The notes under the pieces: model-generated | What the model was told of the DNA's origin: nothing | What the model saw: only the letters and a program-made list of their open reading frames with translations | Database searches by the model: none | Made by a program: the position numbers and the translations under genes | NCBI GenBank assembly: GCA_029907465.1 | Contig: JARYLV010000015.1 | Coordinates: 1-43,669, forward strand | DNA length: 43,669 bases | Direction of reading: 5' to 3' | From: Methanomassiliicoccales archaeon | GTDB lineage: Archaea > Thermoplasmatota > Thermoplasmata > Methanomassiliicoccales > JACIVX01 | Shown here: positions 17,549 through 24,766 of the stretch, in pieces | How positions within the stretch are numbered: the stretch's first letter is position 1 | Layout of the letters: the number at the start of each line of letters is the position of its first letter

Positions 17549-19015
17549 ATGCCTAGGGCCGAATGGTTAAAGGGAATCTATCCAGCGATCGTAACACCTT
17601 TTAAGAAGGATGAAACGATCGACGAGGAGGCGTTGAGGAATCTTGTTGACTTTCTCATCAAAGATGTCAACGGTTTCGTCGTTGCTGGGACGACAGGGGA
17701 ATTCGTTTATCTGACAGATGAAGAAAGATTAAAGACGCTTGAGATTGTCATCGATCAGGTCAACAAGAAAGTTCCTGTGATTGCGGGTACTGGTGCGAGT
17801 AGCACAAAGGCAACTGTGGAGTTGACACAGAGAGCCAAGGATATGGGGGCGGATGCAGCCCTCGTCGTCACTCCTTATTATTTCAACCCAACATGGAAAG
17901 AAATTTATGAGCATTTTGATGCGGTCAACGAGGTAGGTCTTCCCATCATCCTGTACAACATTCCGCAATGTGCTGGCATGCACCAGCAGTGGTGGACAAC
18001 AGAAGGGCTTGCGTATCTGGATCATGTCATCGGCGTCAAGGACTCGAGTGGCGATTTGCCGTACATGACCGCGCTCTTCGAGAAGATACGAGGAAAAATC
18101 AATATTCTCTGCGGTTACGACGAGGTGGGGACTGCCGCACTGCTCAGCGGTGCGGATGGGTTGATCCTCGCGAGTGCGAACCTCATCCCCGATATTTGGC
18201 AGAAAATCTATCAGCACGTCCAAAAAGGTGAAATCGAGGAGGCGAGACAGCTCCAGCAAAAAATCCAGAAGCTCGTCAGGATCATCGCGAGAACCAGTGG
18301 AAACCAGGCAGTTAAGGAAGGACTTTGGATGATGGGCATTGATGTTGGGTACTCTCGGAGACCGACGATGCCCGGAGACGCATTTAGGCACGAAGATAGG
18401 GAAGAGATGAGAATCGAACTCGAGATCCTGGGTAAGATCAAGCCGAGAGAGACTACCTATATTCTCGGAAACCGAAAGGTGGTCACTAGAGTTCCCGCGA
18501 CACCTCAAACGCCAACAGTCGTTGAGAATTTCTCGCTCAAGGTCGGAGAAGGTTACGCAGGACCGCCGTACCACGAGATCGCACATACGGACCTATTGAT
18601 CGGCATAAAAGGTGGCCCGGTCGATATCGCGATAGAGAGAGCTCTCCAGGCTGACGCAGGCCAGGGAAAAATGAGGATCGTTCACGATCTGCCGAGGACC
18701 CTCCTCGTCCCGACAGTCACGCCGAGGACGAAGAAACAGGAAGAACTCTTATATGTTCACGCCGTCGCTGGACTTAAATGGGCTATTGAGGCAAGCATCC
18801 AGGACGGTTTCCTTCCGAAAGAAATCCTCAACGACATCGTCCTCCTCGCGAACGTTTTTGTTCACCCCGCAGCCGCTAACAGGCACAGGGTGAAGGTCAA
18901 CAACTACAAGGCTGCGAGATATGCGATCAGGAAGGCAATCGAGGGGAGGCCAACGCTCGATGAGATCTTCTATCAGAAAGAATCGGTGAGGCACCCGTTC
19001 AAGTACACGCCGTGA
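17549..19015 (+). CDS. DapA-family aldolase fused to an Fae domain, protein B
   Basis: A 488-residue paralogue of protein A, starting on the base after its stop, with GGAAGGTGA as ribosome site inside the end of gene A. The aldolase domain keeps GTTGE (47-51), Y110, Y136 (YNIP) and Schiff-base K164 (GVKDSSG), and also lacks the DHDPS Arg. The Fae domain (about 328-488) keeps the catalytic-type His as H346 in EIAHTDLLIG. It also keeps VFVHPAA and the C-terminal HPF element seen in Fae. However, the Pro-Asn-Leu-Pro-x-Lys-Pro and Gly-Pro-Ala-Gln segments are replaced (VHDLPRTLLVP, VHAVAGLKWA). Residue retention is therefore complementary to protein A, which suggests the two chains assemble and share composite Fae sites. 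A terminator-like hairpin follows. Confidence 0.87.
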   Translation: MPRAEWLKGIYPAIVTPFKKDETIDEEALRNLVDFLIKDVNGFVVAGTTGEFVYLTDEERLKTLEIVIDQVNKKVPVIAGTGASSTKATVELTQRAKDMGADAALVVTPYYFNPTWKEIYEHFDAVNEVGLPIILYNIPQCAGMHQQWWTTEGLAYLDHVIGVKDSSGDLPYMTALFEKIRGKINILCGYDEVGTAALLSGADGLILASANLIPDIWQKIYQHVQKGEIEEARQLQQKIQKLVRIIARTSGNQAVKEGLWMMGIDVGYSRRPTMPGDAFRHEDREEMRIELEILGKIKPRETTYILGNRKVVTRVPATPQTPTVVENFSLKVGEGYAGPPYHEIAHTDLLIGIKGGPVDIAIERALQADAGQGKMRIVHDLPRTLLVPTVTPRTKKQEELLYVHAVAGLKWAIEASIQDGFLPKEILNDIVLLANVFVHPAAANRHRVKVNNYKAARYAIRKAIEGRPTLDEIFYQKESVRHPFKYTP

Positions 19016-19039
19016 CCGAGCTGCGAACCAAAAGAAAGC

Positions 19040-19069
19040 AGAGGCTTCGCGCCTCTCAACTTATTTTTT
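19040..19069 (+). terminator. Hairpin plus T-tract terminator after the DapA-Fae pair
   Basis: AGAGGC (19040-19045) pairs with GCCTCT (19051-19056) around a 5-base loop, followed by TTATTTTTT at 19061-19069. It lies 25 bases after the stop of protein B and between convergent genes, so it probably ends the DapA-Fae transcript. Confidence 0.65.
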
Positions 19070-19160
19070 GAATATAGATTGATTTTAGCTACACTGGAAG
19101 GCCATACGTAACTCTCGAGAACATACAGATTCGAGTCGCAGGAACCGCTTCAATCCCGGA

Positions 19161-19955
19161 TCAGACATGGCTCTTTATTGCTGGTTCGACTAGATACTTG
19201 CAATGGCTATAACCACTTGCAAGGCACTCCGCATCGACCATGATGTTCAAACACATGCCCATGCGGCTCTCAAGGATTGCCCCAATAATTCCCTCGTTAA
19301 GGATGCAGAAACTTCTTCCCGTCTCGGGCATCCGATGACAATTGTATTCATCCCTTATTATCAGGACAAGAGGCCTAACAGAGTAAACGCAGACCTCACC
19401 GAGCTCGTGTAGTTGGTAAAACTCTTGAATTTCCTTGATAAGTTCCTCGAGGGAGTTCGATTTCATCCGTTTCGAAACCTCTGTTCCGATCATCTTCCCG
19501 ATGTCCTTGAGCATCGGCTCCATTCTGAGTCCTATCGACTCCATGCCGAGGATAATCGATCTGATCACCCCCTTAAGAAAAGTACTTGGCATGCCGATGG
19601 AACCCGCGATCGTTTTTCCGATCGCATCTTTCAAATCTTCCCTTGGGCTAGTCGAGGAGCCGATGGGCTTCGATATCAAATGATAAATTTTCCTTCTGCT
19701 GTCGGTCGGATCCTCCCTACACGCGATTAGCTTTTCCCTGACCAGTTCTTCTAGATGTCCCGAAATTGTTGACTGGGCCTTACCTGTGATGCTCGCGATG
19801 TCGCTGAGGCTCAGTTCCCTAGCTTGTAGTTCGCTCAGAATCCTTTGACGCAGAGGGTTTGAAATTTGTCTCAGACCATTTGAAGTCAAATAGACCTGGA
19901 AGAAACGATCCGTTCTTACATCACCGGTGTTCGGGGCTACAAATGAGTCTGACAT
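19161..19955 (-). CDS. HTH-V4R transcription regulator (MsvR-like architecture)
   Basis: 264 residues. A winged-helix, ArsR-like HTH covers about 20-95 (LRQRILSEL; DIASITGKAQSTISGHLEEL), followed by a helical linker. A C-terminal V4R (4-vinyl-reductase) domain follows from about 185, with the family's spaced Gly/Cys pattern: CHRM, SFC, IIGAI, then AEC and SHCKY. The same HTH+V4R order occurs in MsvR, a methanogen redox regulator whose V4R cysteines sense oxidation; the several cysteines here would allow a similar role. The open frame extends to TTG 19967, but ATG 19955 is more natural and has a TATA-like CTTATACT about 35 bases upstream. It is convergent with the DapA-Fae operon and divergent from mtnA, so either could be its target. 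The ligand is unknown. Confidence 0.8.
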   Translation of the reverse strand: MSDSFVAPNTGDVRTDRFFQVYLTSNGLRQISNPLRQRILSELQARELSLSDIASITGKAQSTISGHLEELVREKLIACREDPTDSRRKIYHLISKPIGSSTSPREDLKDAIGKTIAGSIGMPSTFLKGVIRSIILGMESIGLRMEPMLKDIGKMIGTEVSKRMKSNSLEELIKEIQEFYQLHELGEVCVYSVRPLVLIIRDEYNCHRMPETGRSFCILNEGIIGAILESRMGMCLNIMVDAECLASGYSHCKYLVEPAIKSHV

Positions 19956-20154
19956 AGGGGGATTCAAATTTTACACTTCAATAGGAGTATAAGAATCATT
20001 CCCTAGCTGGATGGTTCATCCATATTAAACGATTGATAACCTCGAAGATGCTGGAAATTTGATAATTTAATGTTTTTATGGCCAGACGAGGCATATTTCA
20101 GGTGGAGAATATATCCATCTTGACGAAGCCTATATTTTTTCTATACTGAGGTCA

Positions 20155-21177
20155 ATGTCAGGATGTGAGAACTTGAGGGTTATTGTTGAAGGAAGGGTGG
20201 CTGAGGTAAGAGCGGTATGGTTCGAGGACAATAAGGTAAAGATGATCGACCAGCGGACGTTACCCCACGAATTCAGGATTTTATCATTTTGCAGATGCGA
20301 CGAAGTGGCCGAAGCGATAAGGAACATGACGATTCGTGGGGCCCCTTCAATCGGTGCAGCTGCAGCGTACGGCCTCGCTCTCAGTGCTCTCAATGGTGAT
20401 GATTTAGAGACAGCGGCGAATATGATGAGGCGAACGCGCCCGACCGCAAACGATCTCTTTTACGCGGTTGACTACATGCTCAAGGCTATAACGTCTGGTG
20501 AAGAACCAGTCACGGCTTCAAATGCCTATGCCGATGCGATCGTCGAGAAGTGCAAAAGGATCGGAAAAAATGGGTCTTCGCTCATAAGAGATCATTCTAA
20601 GGTGATGACGCACTGCAACGCAGGAGCACTCGCTTCTGTAGATGTTGGCACAGCCCTCGCACCGTTGCGCATTGCACGCGATGAGGGAAAGGATTTCTTT
20701 GTTTATGTTTCGGAGACAAGGCCTCGCCTCCAGGGCATGAGGCTCACTTCATGGGAGCTGCTGAACGAGGGAATTCCCCATGCTATTATCGCTGATGCCG
20801 CCTCTGGACACTACATGAAAAAAGATGTTGACCTCATCATCGTAGGTGCCGACAGAATCGTGTCGAATGGAGATTTCGCGAACAAGATTGGAACATTTGA
20901 AAAAGCAGTCCTTGCCAAAGAGCTCGGAATACCTTTCTATGTTGCGGCACCCGTGTCAACATTCGACTTCTCTATTGAAAGCGGGGACGAGATACCTATT
21001 GAGAGTAGGAGCGAGGATGAAGTGACGGAAATTGAGGGGAGAAGAATTGCGCCAGAGGGTGCAAGAGCGCTCAACCCTGCATTCGATGTGACGCCAAGCA
21101 GGTATGTAACTGGATTTATCACAGAAGTCGGCATCCTCAGGCCGTCGGAAATCTCCAAAGTGAAACTAAAGGGATGA
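20155..21177 (+). CDS. mtnA: S-methyl-5-thioribose-1-phosphate isomerase
   Basis: A 340-residue member of the MtnA/eIF2B-like family, which isomerises 5-methylthioribose-1-phosphate to the ribulose-1-phosphate form in methionine or 5'-deoxynucleoside salvage. It has RGAPSIG (61-67), THCNAGALA with C154, ETRPRLQG (187-194), GADRI with D232 and GDFANKIGT. These are the sugar-phosphate and catalytic Cys/Asp residues of MtnA rather than the ribose-1,5-bisphosphate isomerase variant. A TATATTTTTT tract ends about 15 bases before the ATG and would give a nearly leaderless mRNA; GAGGT is present but very close. The stop overlaps a class II aldolase start (ATGA), which points to a shared pathway. Confidence 0.92.
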   Translation: MSGCENLRVIVEGRVAEVRAVWFEDNKVKMIDQRTLPHEFRILSFCRCDEVAEAIRNMTIRGAPSIGAAAAYGLALSALNGDDLETAANMMRRTRPTANDLFYAVDYMLKAITSGEEPVTASNAYADAIVEKCKRIGKNGSSLIRDHSKVMTHCNAGALASVDVGTALAPLRIARDEGKDFFVYVSETRPRLQGMRLTSWELLNEGIPHAIIADAASGHYMKKDVDLIIVGADRIVSNGDFANKIGTFEKAVLAKELGIPFYVAAPVSTFDFSIESGDEIPIESRSEDEVTEIEGRRIAPEGARALNPAFDVTPSRYVTGFITEVGILRPSEISKVKLKG

Positions 21178-21806
21178 AAAGAATGACTATAGAAGAACTG
21201 AGAAAAGAAATCGTCAGATACGGAAGATTGCTCTACGAAAGAGATTTGACCGCCGGTCTGGCGGGCAACCTCAGTGCGAGAGTCGATGACGATCGCATAC
21301 TGATCACACCCTCTGGTCGATGCAAGGGTTTTCTGAAAGAGAAGGAGATCCTAGTCGTGAAGATAAGAAGTGGAAAGGTCTCCGGAAAGGGGAAACCGTC
21401 CATCGAGACCCCCATGCACGCCGCGATTTATAAAAAAAGGAAGGACGTTGGGGCGGTGATCCACGCCCATCCCCCCTACTCGACTGTCCTTGCGGTTGCT
21501 GGCGTACCTCTGAAGACCGCATTGACGCCTGAGGGGGCTCTCGTTCTAGGAGAAGTGCCACTCGTACCGTTCAGAGTGCCAGGCACACACGACCTCGGCG
21601 AGTCCGTCGCGACAGCGATCGAAAAAAACAACGCTTGCTTGCTGGAAAAACATGGCGCTTTGTCGGTTGGTTCGGATCTTGAGGAAGCTTTCTTGCGCCT
21701 TGAGACACTCGAATTCCTCGCAAAGGTCCAAGTTCACCTCAAGCATTTCGGCGAAGTCGAAGAGTTGTCAGAGGAAGCGTTGAGAGGAATCAACACGAAA
21801 AGATGA
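21174..21806 (+). CDS. Class II aldolase (FucA-type; probable 5-deoxy/5-methylthioribulose-1-phosphate aldolase)
   Basis: A 210-residue class II aldolase/adducin-family protein. The zinc and catalytic residues of L-fuculose-1-phosphate aldolase are all present: E78 (IETPMH), H97 and H99 (HAHPPYS), H160 (EKHGAL). The N-terminal GLAGNLSAR phosphate-binding segment is also there. It overlaps mtnA by four bases. MtnA plus this aldolase type is the gene pair of the DHAP shunt, in which a 5-deoxy- or 5-methylthio-ribulose-1-phosphate is split to DHAP and an aldehyde. M. jannaschii uses a homologous pair for 5'-deoxyadenosine recycling. That role is inferred from context; plain fuculose-phosphate aldolase is the alternative. 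ATG 21183 is an alternative start. Confidence 0.88.
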   Translation: MKRMTIEELRKEIVRYGRLLYERDLTAGLAGNLSARVDDDRILITPSGRCKGFLKEKEILVVKIRSGKVSGKGKPSIETPMHAAIYKKRKDVGAVIHAHPPYSTVLAVAGVPLKTALTPEGALVLGEVPLVPFRVPGTHDLGESVATAIEKNNACLLEKHGALSVGSDLEEAFLRLETLEFLAKVQVHLKHFGEVEELSEEALRGINTKR

Positions 21807-21843
21807 CAGCAAAAAGAAAAGGGAGCATCGATATTTACTACTA

Positions 21844-22875
21844 ATGATCCTCATCACAAAATGGTTTGGAGTCTTTCTTTGCGAGGGACAAAAAATCAAG
21901 AGATACATCCTTTTCGAGAAGAATCCGAAGGCTATTGCACAGAAGCTCGCTTCTATCCAGAGAGGTGAAATTCTACCAGAAGAGAGGGAGCTCGCACAGA
22001 AGAGAGTGCAGGTCACAGATATCCGACTCGCTGAACTCGGAAAGCCAGTGTATGTTGACACTTCCTTCATCAAACCAGATGATTTTTCCTTCTCAGAAAC
22101 ATTGATGCACGAGGCGATGGTCGAATTGGGTAAACTGAGGACCAGGGAATCAGTTCAACCTGATCGGCTGATCGTGCAGGCGATCAGGGCGATCGATGAC
22201 ATCAATGAATCGATCAACGTGATGAGCGAAAGACTGCACGAGTGGTACGGCCTTCACTTCCCAGAACTCAACGACTATGCGAAGGACATGAAATATGTTG
22301 ACCTCATCGCCAGACACGGCAGACGCGAGAACATACTGAACGAGATTGGTGTCGAAATCGAATCAATTGGAGGGGAGGTGTCAGATGAGGATCTTAGTGC
22401 GATCAGAATGCTCGCGTCCTCAATTCTCCAATTTTACGAAACAAAAGAACACTTTGAAAACTACATTTCCCGCAAAATGGAAGAAATCGCACCGAACTTG
22501 ACAACATTGCTTTCCGCGAATTTAGCTGCCAGAATGATATCTCTTGCGGGGAGTCTCGAAAGGCTGTCGAAACTTCCATCGAGCACAGTCCAACTGCTCG
22601 GCGCTGAAAAAGCCATGTTTCTTCATTTAAGAAGTCATAAGAAACCACCAAAACACGGAATCATATATCAGCATCCCGCCGTTCACAGGGCTCCCTACTG
22701 GCAGAGGGGAAAGATCGCGCGCTCCCTCGCATCGAAGATCACGATTGCGGCGAGGGTCGATTACTGGCGAGGAGAATTCATCGGCGACAAACTCGTTGAA
22801 GAGCTGGACAAGAGGATAAGGGAAATTGAAGAGAAATACCCGGCACCACCAAAAAAACCTCATGGGAAGCGCTGA
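21844..22875 (+). CDS. nop5: Nop5 (NOP56/NOP58 family) C/D-box sRNP core protein
   Basis: 343 residues. Archaeal Nop5 bridges L7Ae-bound C/D guide RNA to fibrillarin for rRNA 2'-O-methylation. The N-terminal domain (1-120) is followed by the coiled coil and the NOP domain at about 130-300. The NOP domain carries the signature LLGAEKAMFLHLR, PPKHGIIYQHP and then KITIAARVDYW. The C-terminus is a short Lys/Pro-rich tail. In many archaea fibrillarin directly follows nop5, but here the next gene is eIF5A, and no fibrillarin is in the window. The start ATG lies 37 bases after the aldolase stop, so it is probably in the same transcript or has a weak promoter of its own. Length is slightly short for the family because of the short tail. 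Confidence 0.93.
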   Translation: MILITKWFGVFLCEGQKIKRYILFEKNPKAIAQKLASIQRGEILPEERELAQKRVQVTDIRLAELGKPVYVDTSFIKPDDFSFSETLMHEAMVELGKLRTRESVQPDRLIVQAIRAIDDINESINVMSERLHEWYGLHFPELNDYAKDMKYVDLIARHGRRENILNEIGVEIESIGGEVSDEDLSAIRMLASSILQFYETKEHFENYISRKMEEIAPNLTTLLSANLAARMISLAGSLERLSKLPSSTVQLLGAEKAMFLHLRSHKKPPKHGIIYQHPAVHRAPYWQRGKIARSLASKITIAARVDYWRGEFIGDKLVEELDKRIREIEEKYPAPPKKPHGKR

Positions 22876-22886
22876 CATGAGCAAAC

Positions 22887-22895
22887 TATTTAAAT
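22887..22895 (+). promoter_or_regulatory. TATA-like box of eIF5A
   Basis: TATTTAAAT is centred 33 bases before ATG 22924. The predicted start near 22917 gives a leader of only about 7 bases, so eIF5A is probably transcribed separately from nop5 and nearly leaderless. Confidence 0.5.
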
Positions 22896-22923
22896 CACAT
22901 TCCGTTACCAATGGCGGATAGAC

Positions 22924-23310
22924 ATGACGTGGACGCAGGCTGAGGTTAGAGAACTCAAAGAGGGAAGGTACATCCTCATTGACGATGAACCATGCAAGAT
23001 CATTTCGATCACGACATCAAAGCCAGGGAAGCACGGTGAAGCGAAAGCTAGAATCGATGCAATCGGGATATTTGACGAGCAGAAGAGAAGTATCGTTCAC
23101 CCCGTCAAACACAAGGTCCAGGTTCCTATCATTGACAAAAGGAAAGCGCAAGTTCTGGCGATCCTCGGTGATGAGGCACAGCTCATGGACCTTGAGACAT
23201 ACGAAAACTTTCAGCTGCATATTCCGGAAGAACTCAAGGGACAGTTGAAACCTGGCGAGGAAGTCATGTACCTCGTTGCAATGGGTAAGAGGAAGATCAC
23301 CAGGGTCTGA
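22924..23310 (+). CDS. eif5A: Translation initiation factor 5A (eIF5A / IF5A)
   Basis: 128 residues. The hypusination loop SKPGKHG places the modified lysine at K36. The N-terminal SH3-like and C-terminal OB-like halves have standard archaeal length. eIF5A relieves ribosome stalling and helps termination; deoxyhypusine synthase modifies K36 using spermidine. The gene is followed after one base by agmatinase, an enzyme of polyamine synthesis, so the modifier precursor and its target are co-transcribed. Confidence 0.97.
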   Translation: MTWTQAEVRELKEGRYILIDDEPCKIISITTSKPGKHGEAKARIDAIGIFDEQKRSIVHPVKHKVQVPIIDKRKAQVLAILGDEAQLMDLETYENFQLHIPEELKGQLKPGEEVMYLVAMGKRKITRV

Positions 23311-23311
23311 T

Positions 23312-24169
23312 ATGAATATTTCAAATCTGCGGTTCGCTGATGCGAACGCTTCCTTTGAGGATGCATCATTTGTCATTATGGGCATTCCATTTGATAGGAC
23401 AACTTCATTCCGCCCAGGCGCCCGGCATGCTCCGAACGCGATAAGAGTCTCCTCCTACAACTTCGAGACATTCCTTTTTGAGCACGGGATTGACCTTGTT
23501 GATGTCCCTATACACGATGCTGGCGATTTCGAGGAAGTCGGAACTGTTGACGATATGGTCGACGGTGTTCTCCCAGTCGCAAAAGAGATCGTGAAAGCTG
23601 GGAAGTTCCCCCTCTTCATGGGTGGGGAGCACTCCGTGACGATACCGGCAGTCCGGCCATTCAATGACATAGGTGTGATCATAATTGACGCACACCTTGA
23701 CTATCGGGAAAGTTATCTGGGCTTGAAAAACAGCCACGCCTGTGTCACGAGAAGAATTTCTGAACATGTTGGTTTAGATAATGTTGTAGTTTTTGGCGTG
23801 CGTTCGATCTCTTCCGATGAAATAGGAGATCAAATGCCAAGATACTTCGACGCGTTCACGATCAAGGAGATGGGGGTCGAAGAGGCTTTCAGGAAGGCGT
23901 TGAACTCAATAAAAAAGGACAGGATTTTCTTCTCTTTGGACATCGATGGGATTGATCCAGCATATGCTCCTGGAACCGGCACCCCAGAACCTTTCGGTCT
24001 TTCCCCCTACGACGTGAAGAAATGCCTTAACATCGTCGCCCCCAAACTTGTTGGCTTTGATGTGAGTGAGGTGTCACCACCGTACGACAACGGGAACACT
24101 GCCGCTCTCGCAGCAAGGATGATAAGAGAAGTGATCGCAGTCGTGTGGAAACAGCGATCGTTGCGGTGA
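23312..24169 (+). CDS. speB: Agmatinase / ureohydrolase family protein
   Basis: 285 residues. All six manganese ligands of the arginase/agmatinase fold are present: H107 (GGEHSVT), D126/H128/D130 (DAHLDYR), D210 and D212 (SLDIDGIDP). Agmatinase hydrolyses agmatine to putrescine and urea, the archaeal route to spermidine. I chose ATG 23312, directly after the eIF5A stop. The longer frame beginning at 23276 would lie inside eIF5A and adds residues without family similarity. Position next to eIF5A supports a polyamine role. Guanidinobutyrase or another ureohydrolase cannot be excluded by sequence. Confidence 0.92.
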   Translation: MNISNLRFADANASFEDASFVIMGIPFDRTTSFRPGARHAPNAIRVSSYNFETFLFEHGIDLVDVPIHDAGDFEEVGTVDDMVDGVLPVAKEIVKAGKFPLFMGGEHSVTIPAVRPFNDIGVIIIDAHLDYRESYLGLKNSHACVTRRISEHVGLDNVVVFGVRSISSDEIGDQMPRYFDAFTIKEMGVEEAFRKALNSIKKDRIFFSLDIDGIDPAYAPGTGTPEPFGLSPYDVKKCLNIVAPKLVGFDVSEVSPPYDNGNTAALAARMIREVIAVVWKQRSLR

Positions 24170-24173
24170 TCAA

Positions 24174-24746
24174 ATGGATCTTGCGCCGCTTGTCTCCGCC
24201 TTCGTTCTGATCGCATTGACGGAGATAGGCGACAAGACGATGATCGCCGTCATTACCCTCTCCTCCAAGCATTCCCGCCAGTCCGTCTTTATCGGGTCAA
24301 TGCTCGCCCTCGGGACTGTCTCTGCCATTGGCGTTTTAATCGGAGATGCCCTTTTCGAAGTTATTTCGAGAGAAATCATCGAGGTCGCAGCAGGCGTTTT
24401 ATTTATTCTCGCCGGTCTAATAGTACTACTCATGCCGGAAAAAGAGGGGAGGATTGAAAAAGTAAAATATGAGCGAATGGGCGGTCTCCTTGGGTCCTTC
24501 GTTTTCGTGACACTGATGGAACTCGGGGATAAAACACAGCTCTCCGTCATCGCCCTTTCTGCTGAGTCTGGTGCAGGCCTACTCGTGTTCATCGGTGCAA
24601 TGGCGGCATTCGCCCTCATCACGCTCATCGAGGTCTTTTTCGGTGGCGAGATAGGCAAAAGGGTCGACCGGAAGTACATAAAAATAGCTAGTGGCGTTGT
24701 TTTTCTGATCTTCGGCCTCATTTTCATGATCCAGGCATTGGTATAA
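24174..24746 (+). CDS. GDT1/TMEM165 (UPF0016) family cation/proton exchanger
   Basis: A 190-residue membrane protein of six predicted helices in two repeats. Each repeat has the family signature E-x-G-D-K-T: EIGDKT at 17-22 and ELGDKT at 116-121. Members export Mn2+ or Ca2+ in exchange for protons. The central loop (about 88-103) is charged and separates the two halves. GGTGA lies close before the ATG, four bases after the agmatinase stop, so it is probably the last gene of the eIF5A-agmatinase transcript. Manganese export next to an Mn-dependent agmatinase is suggestive but may be chance. Confidence 0.9.
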   Translation: MDLAPLVSAFVLIALTEIGDKTMIAVITLSSKHSRQSVFIGSMLALGTVSAIGVLIGDALFEVISREIIEVAAGVLFILAGLIVLLMPEKEGRIEKVKYERMGGLLGSFVFVTLMELGDKTQLSVIALSAESGAGLLVFIGAMAAFALITLIEVFFGGEIGKRVDRKYIKIASGVVFLIFGLIFMIQALV

Positions 24747-24766
24747 GCAGGTGCTGTCGGCCAAAA

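Noticed and set aside
23276-23311. Longer agmatinase start inside eIF5A
   Set aside because: The added 12 residues have no family similarity, and ATG 23312 directly after the eIF5A stop gives the usual protein.
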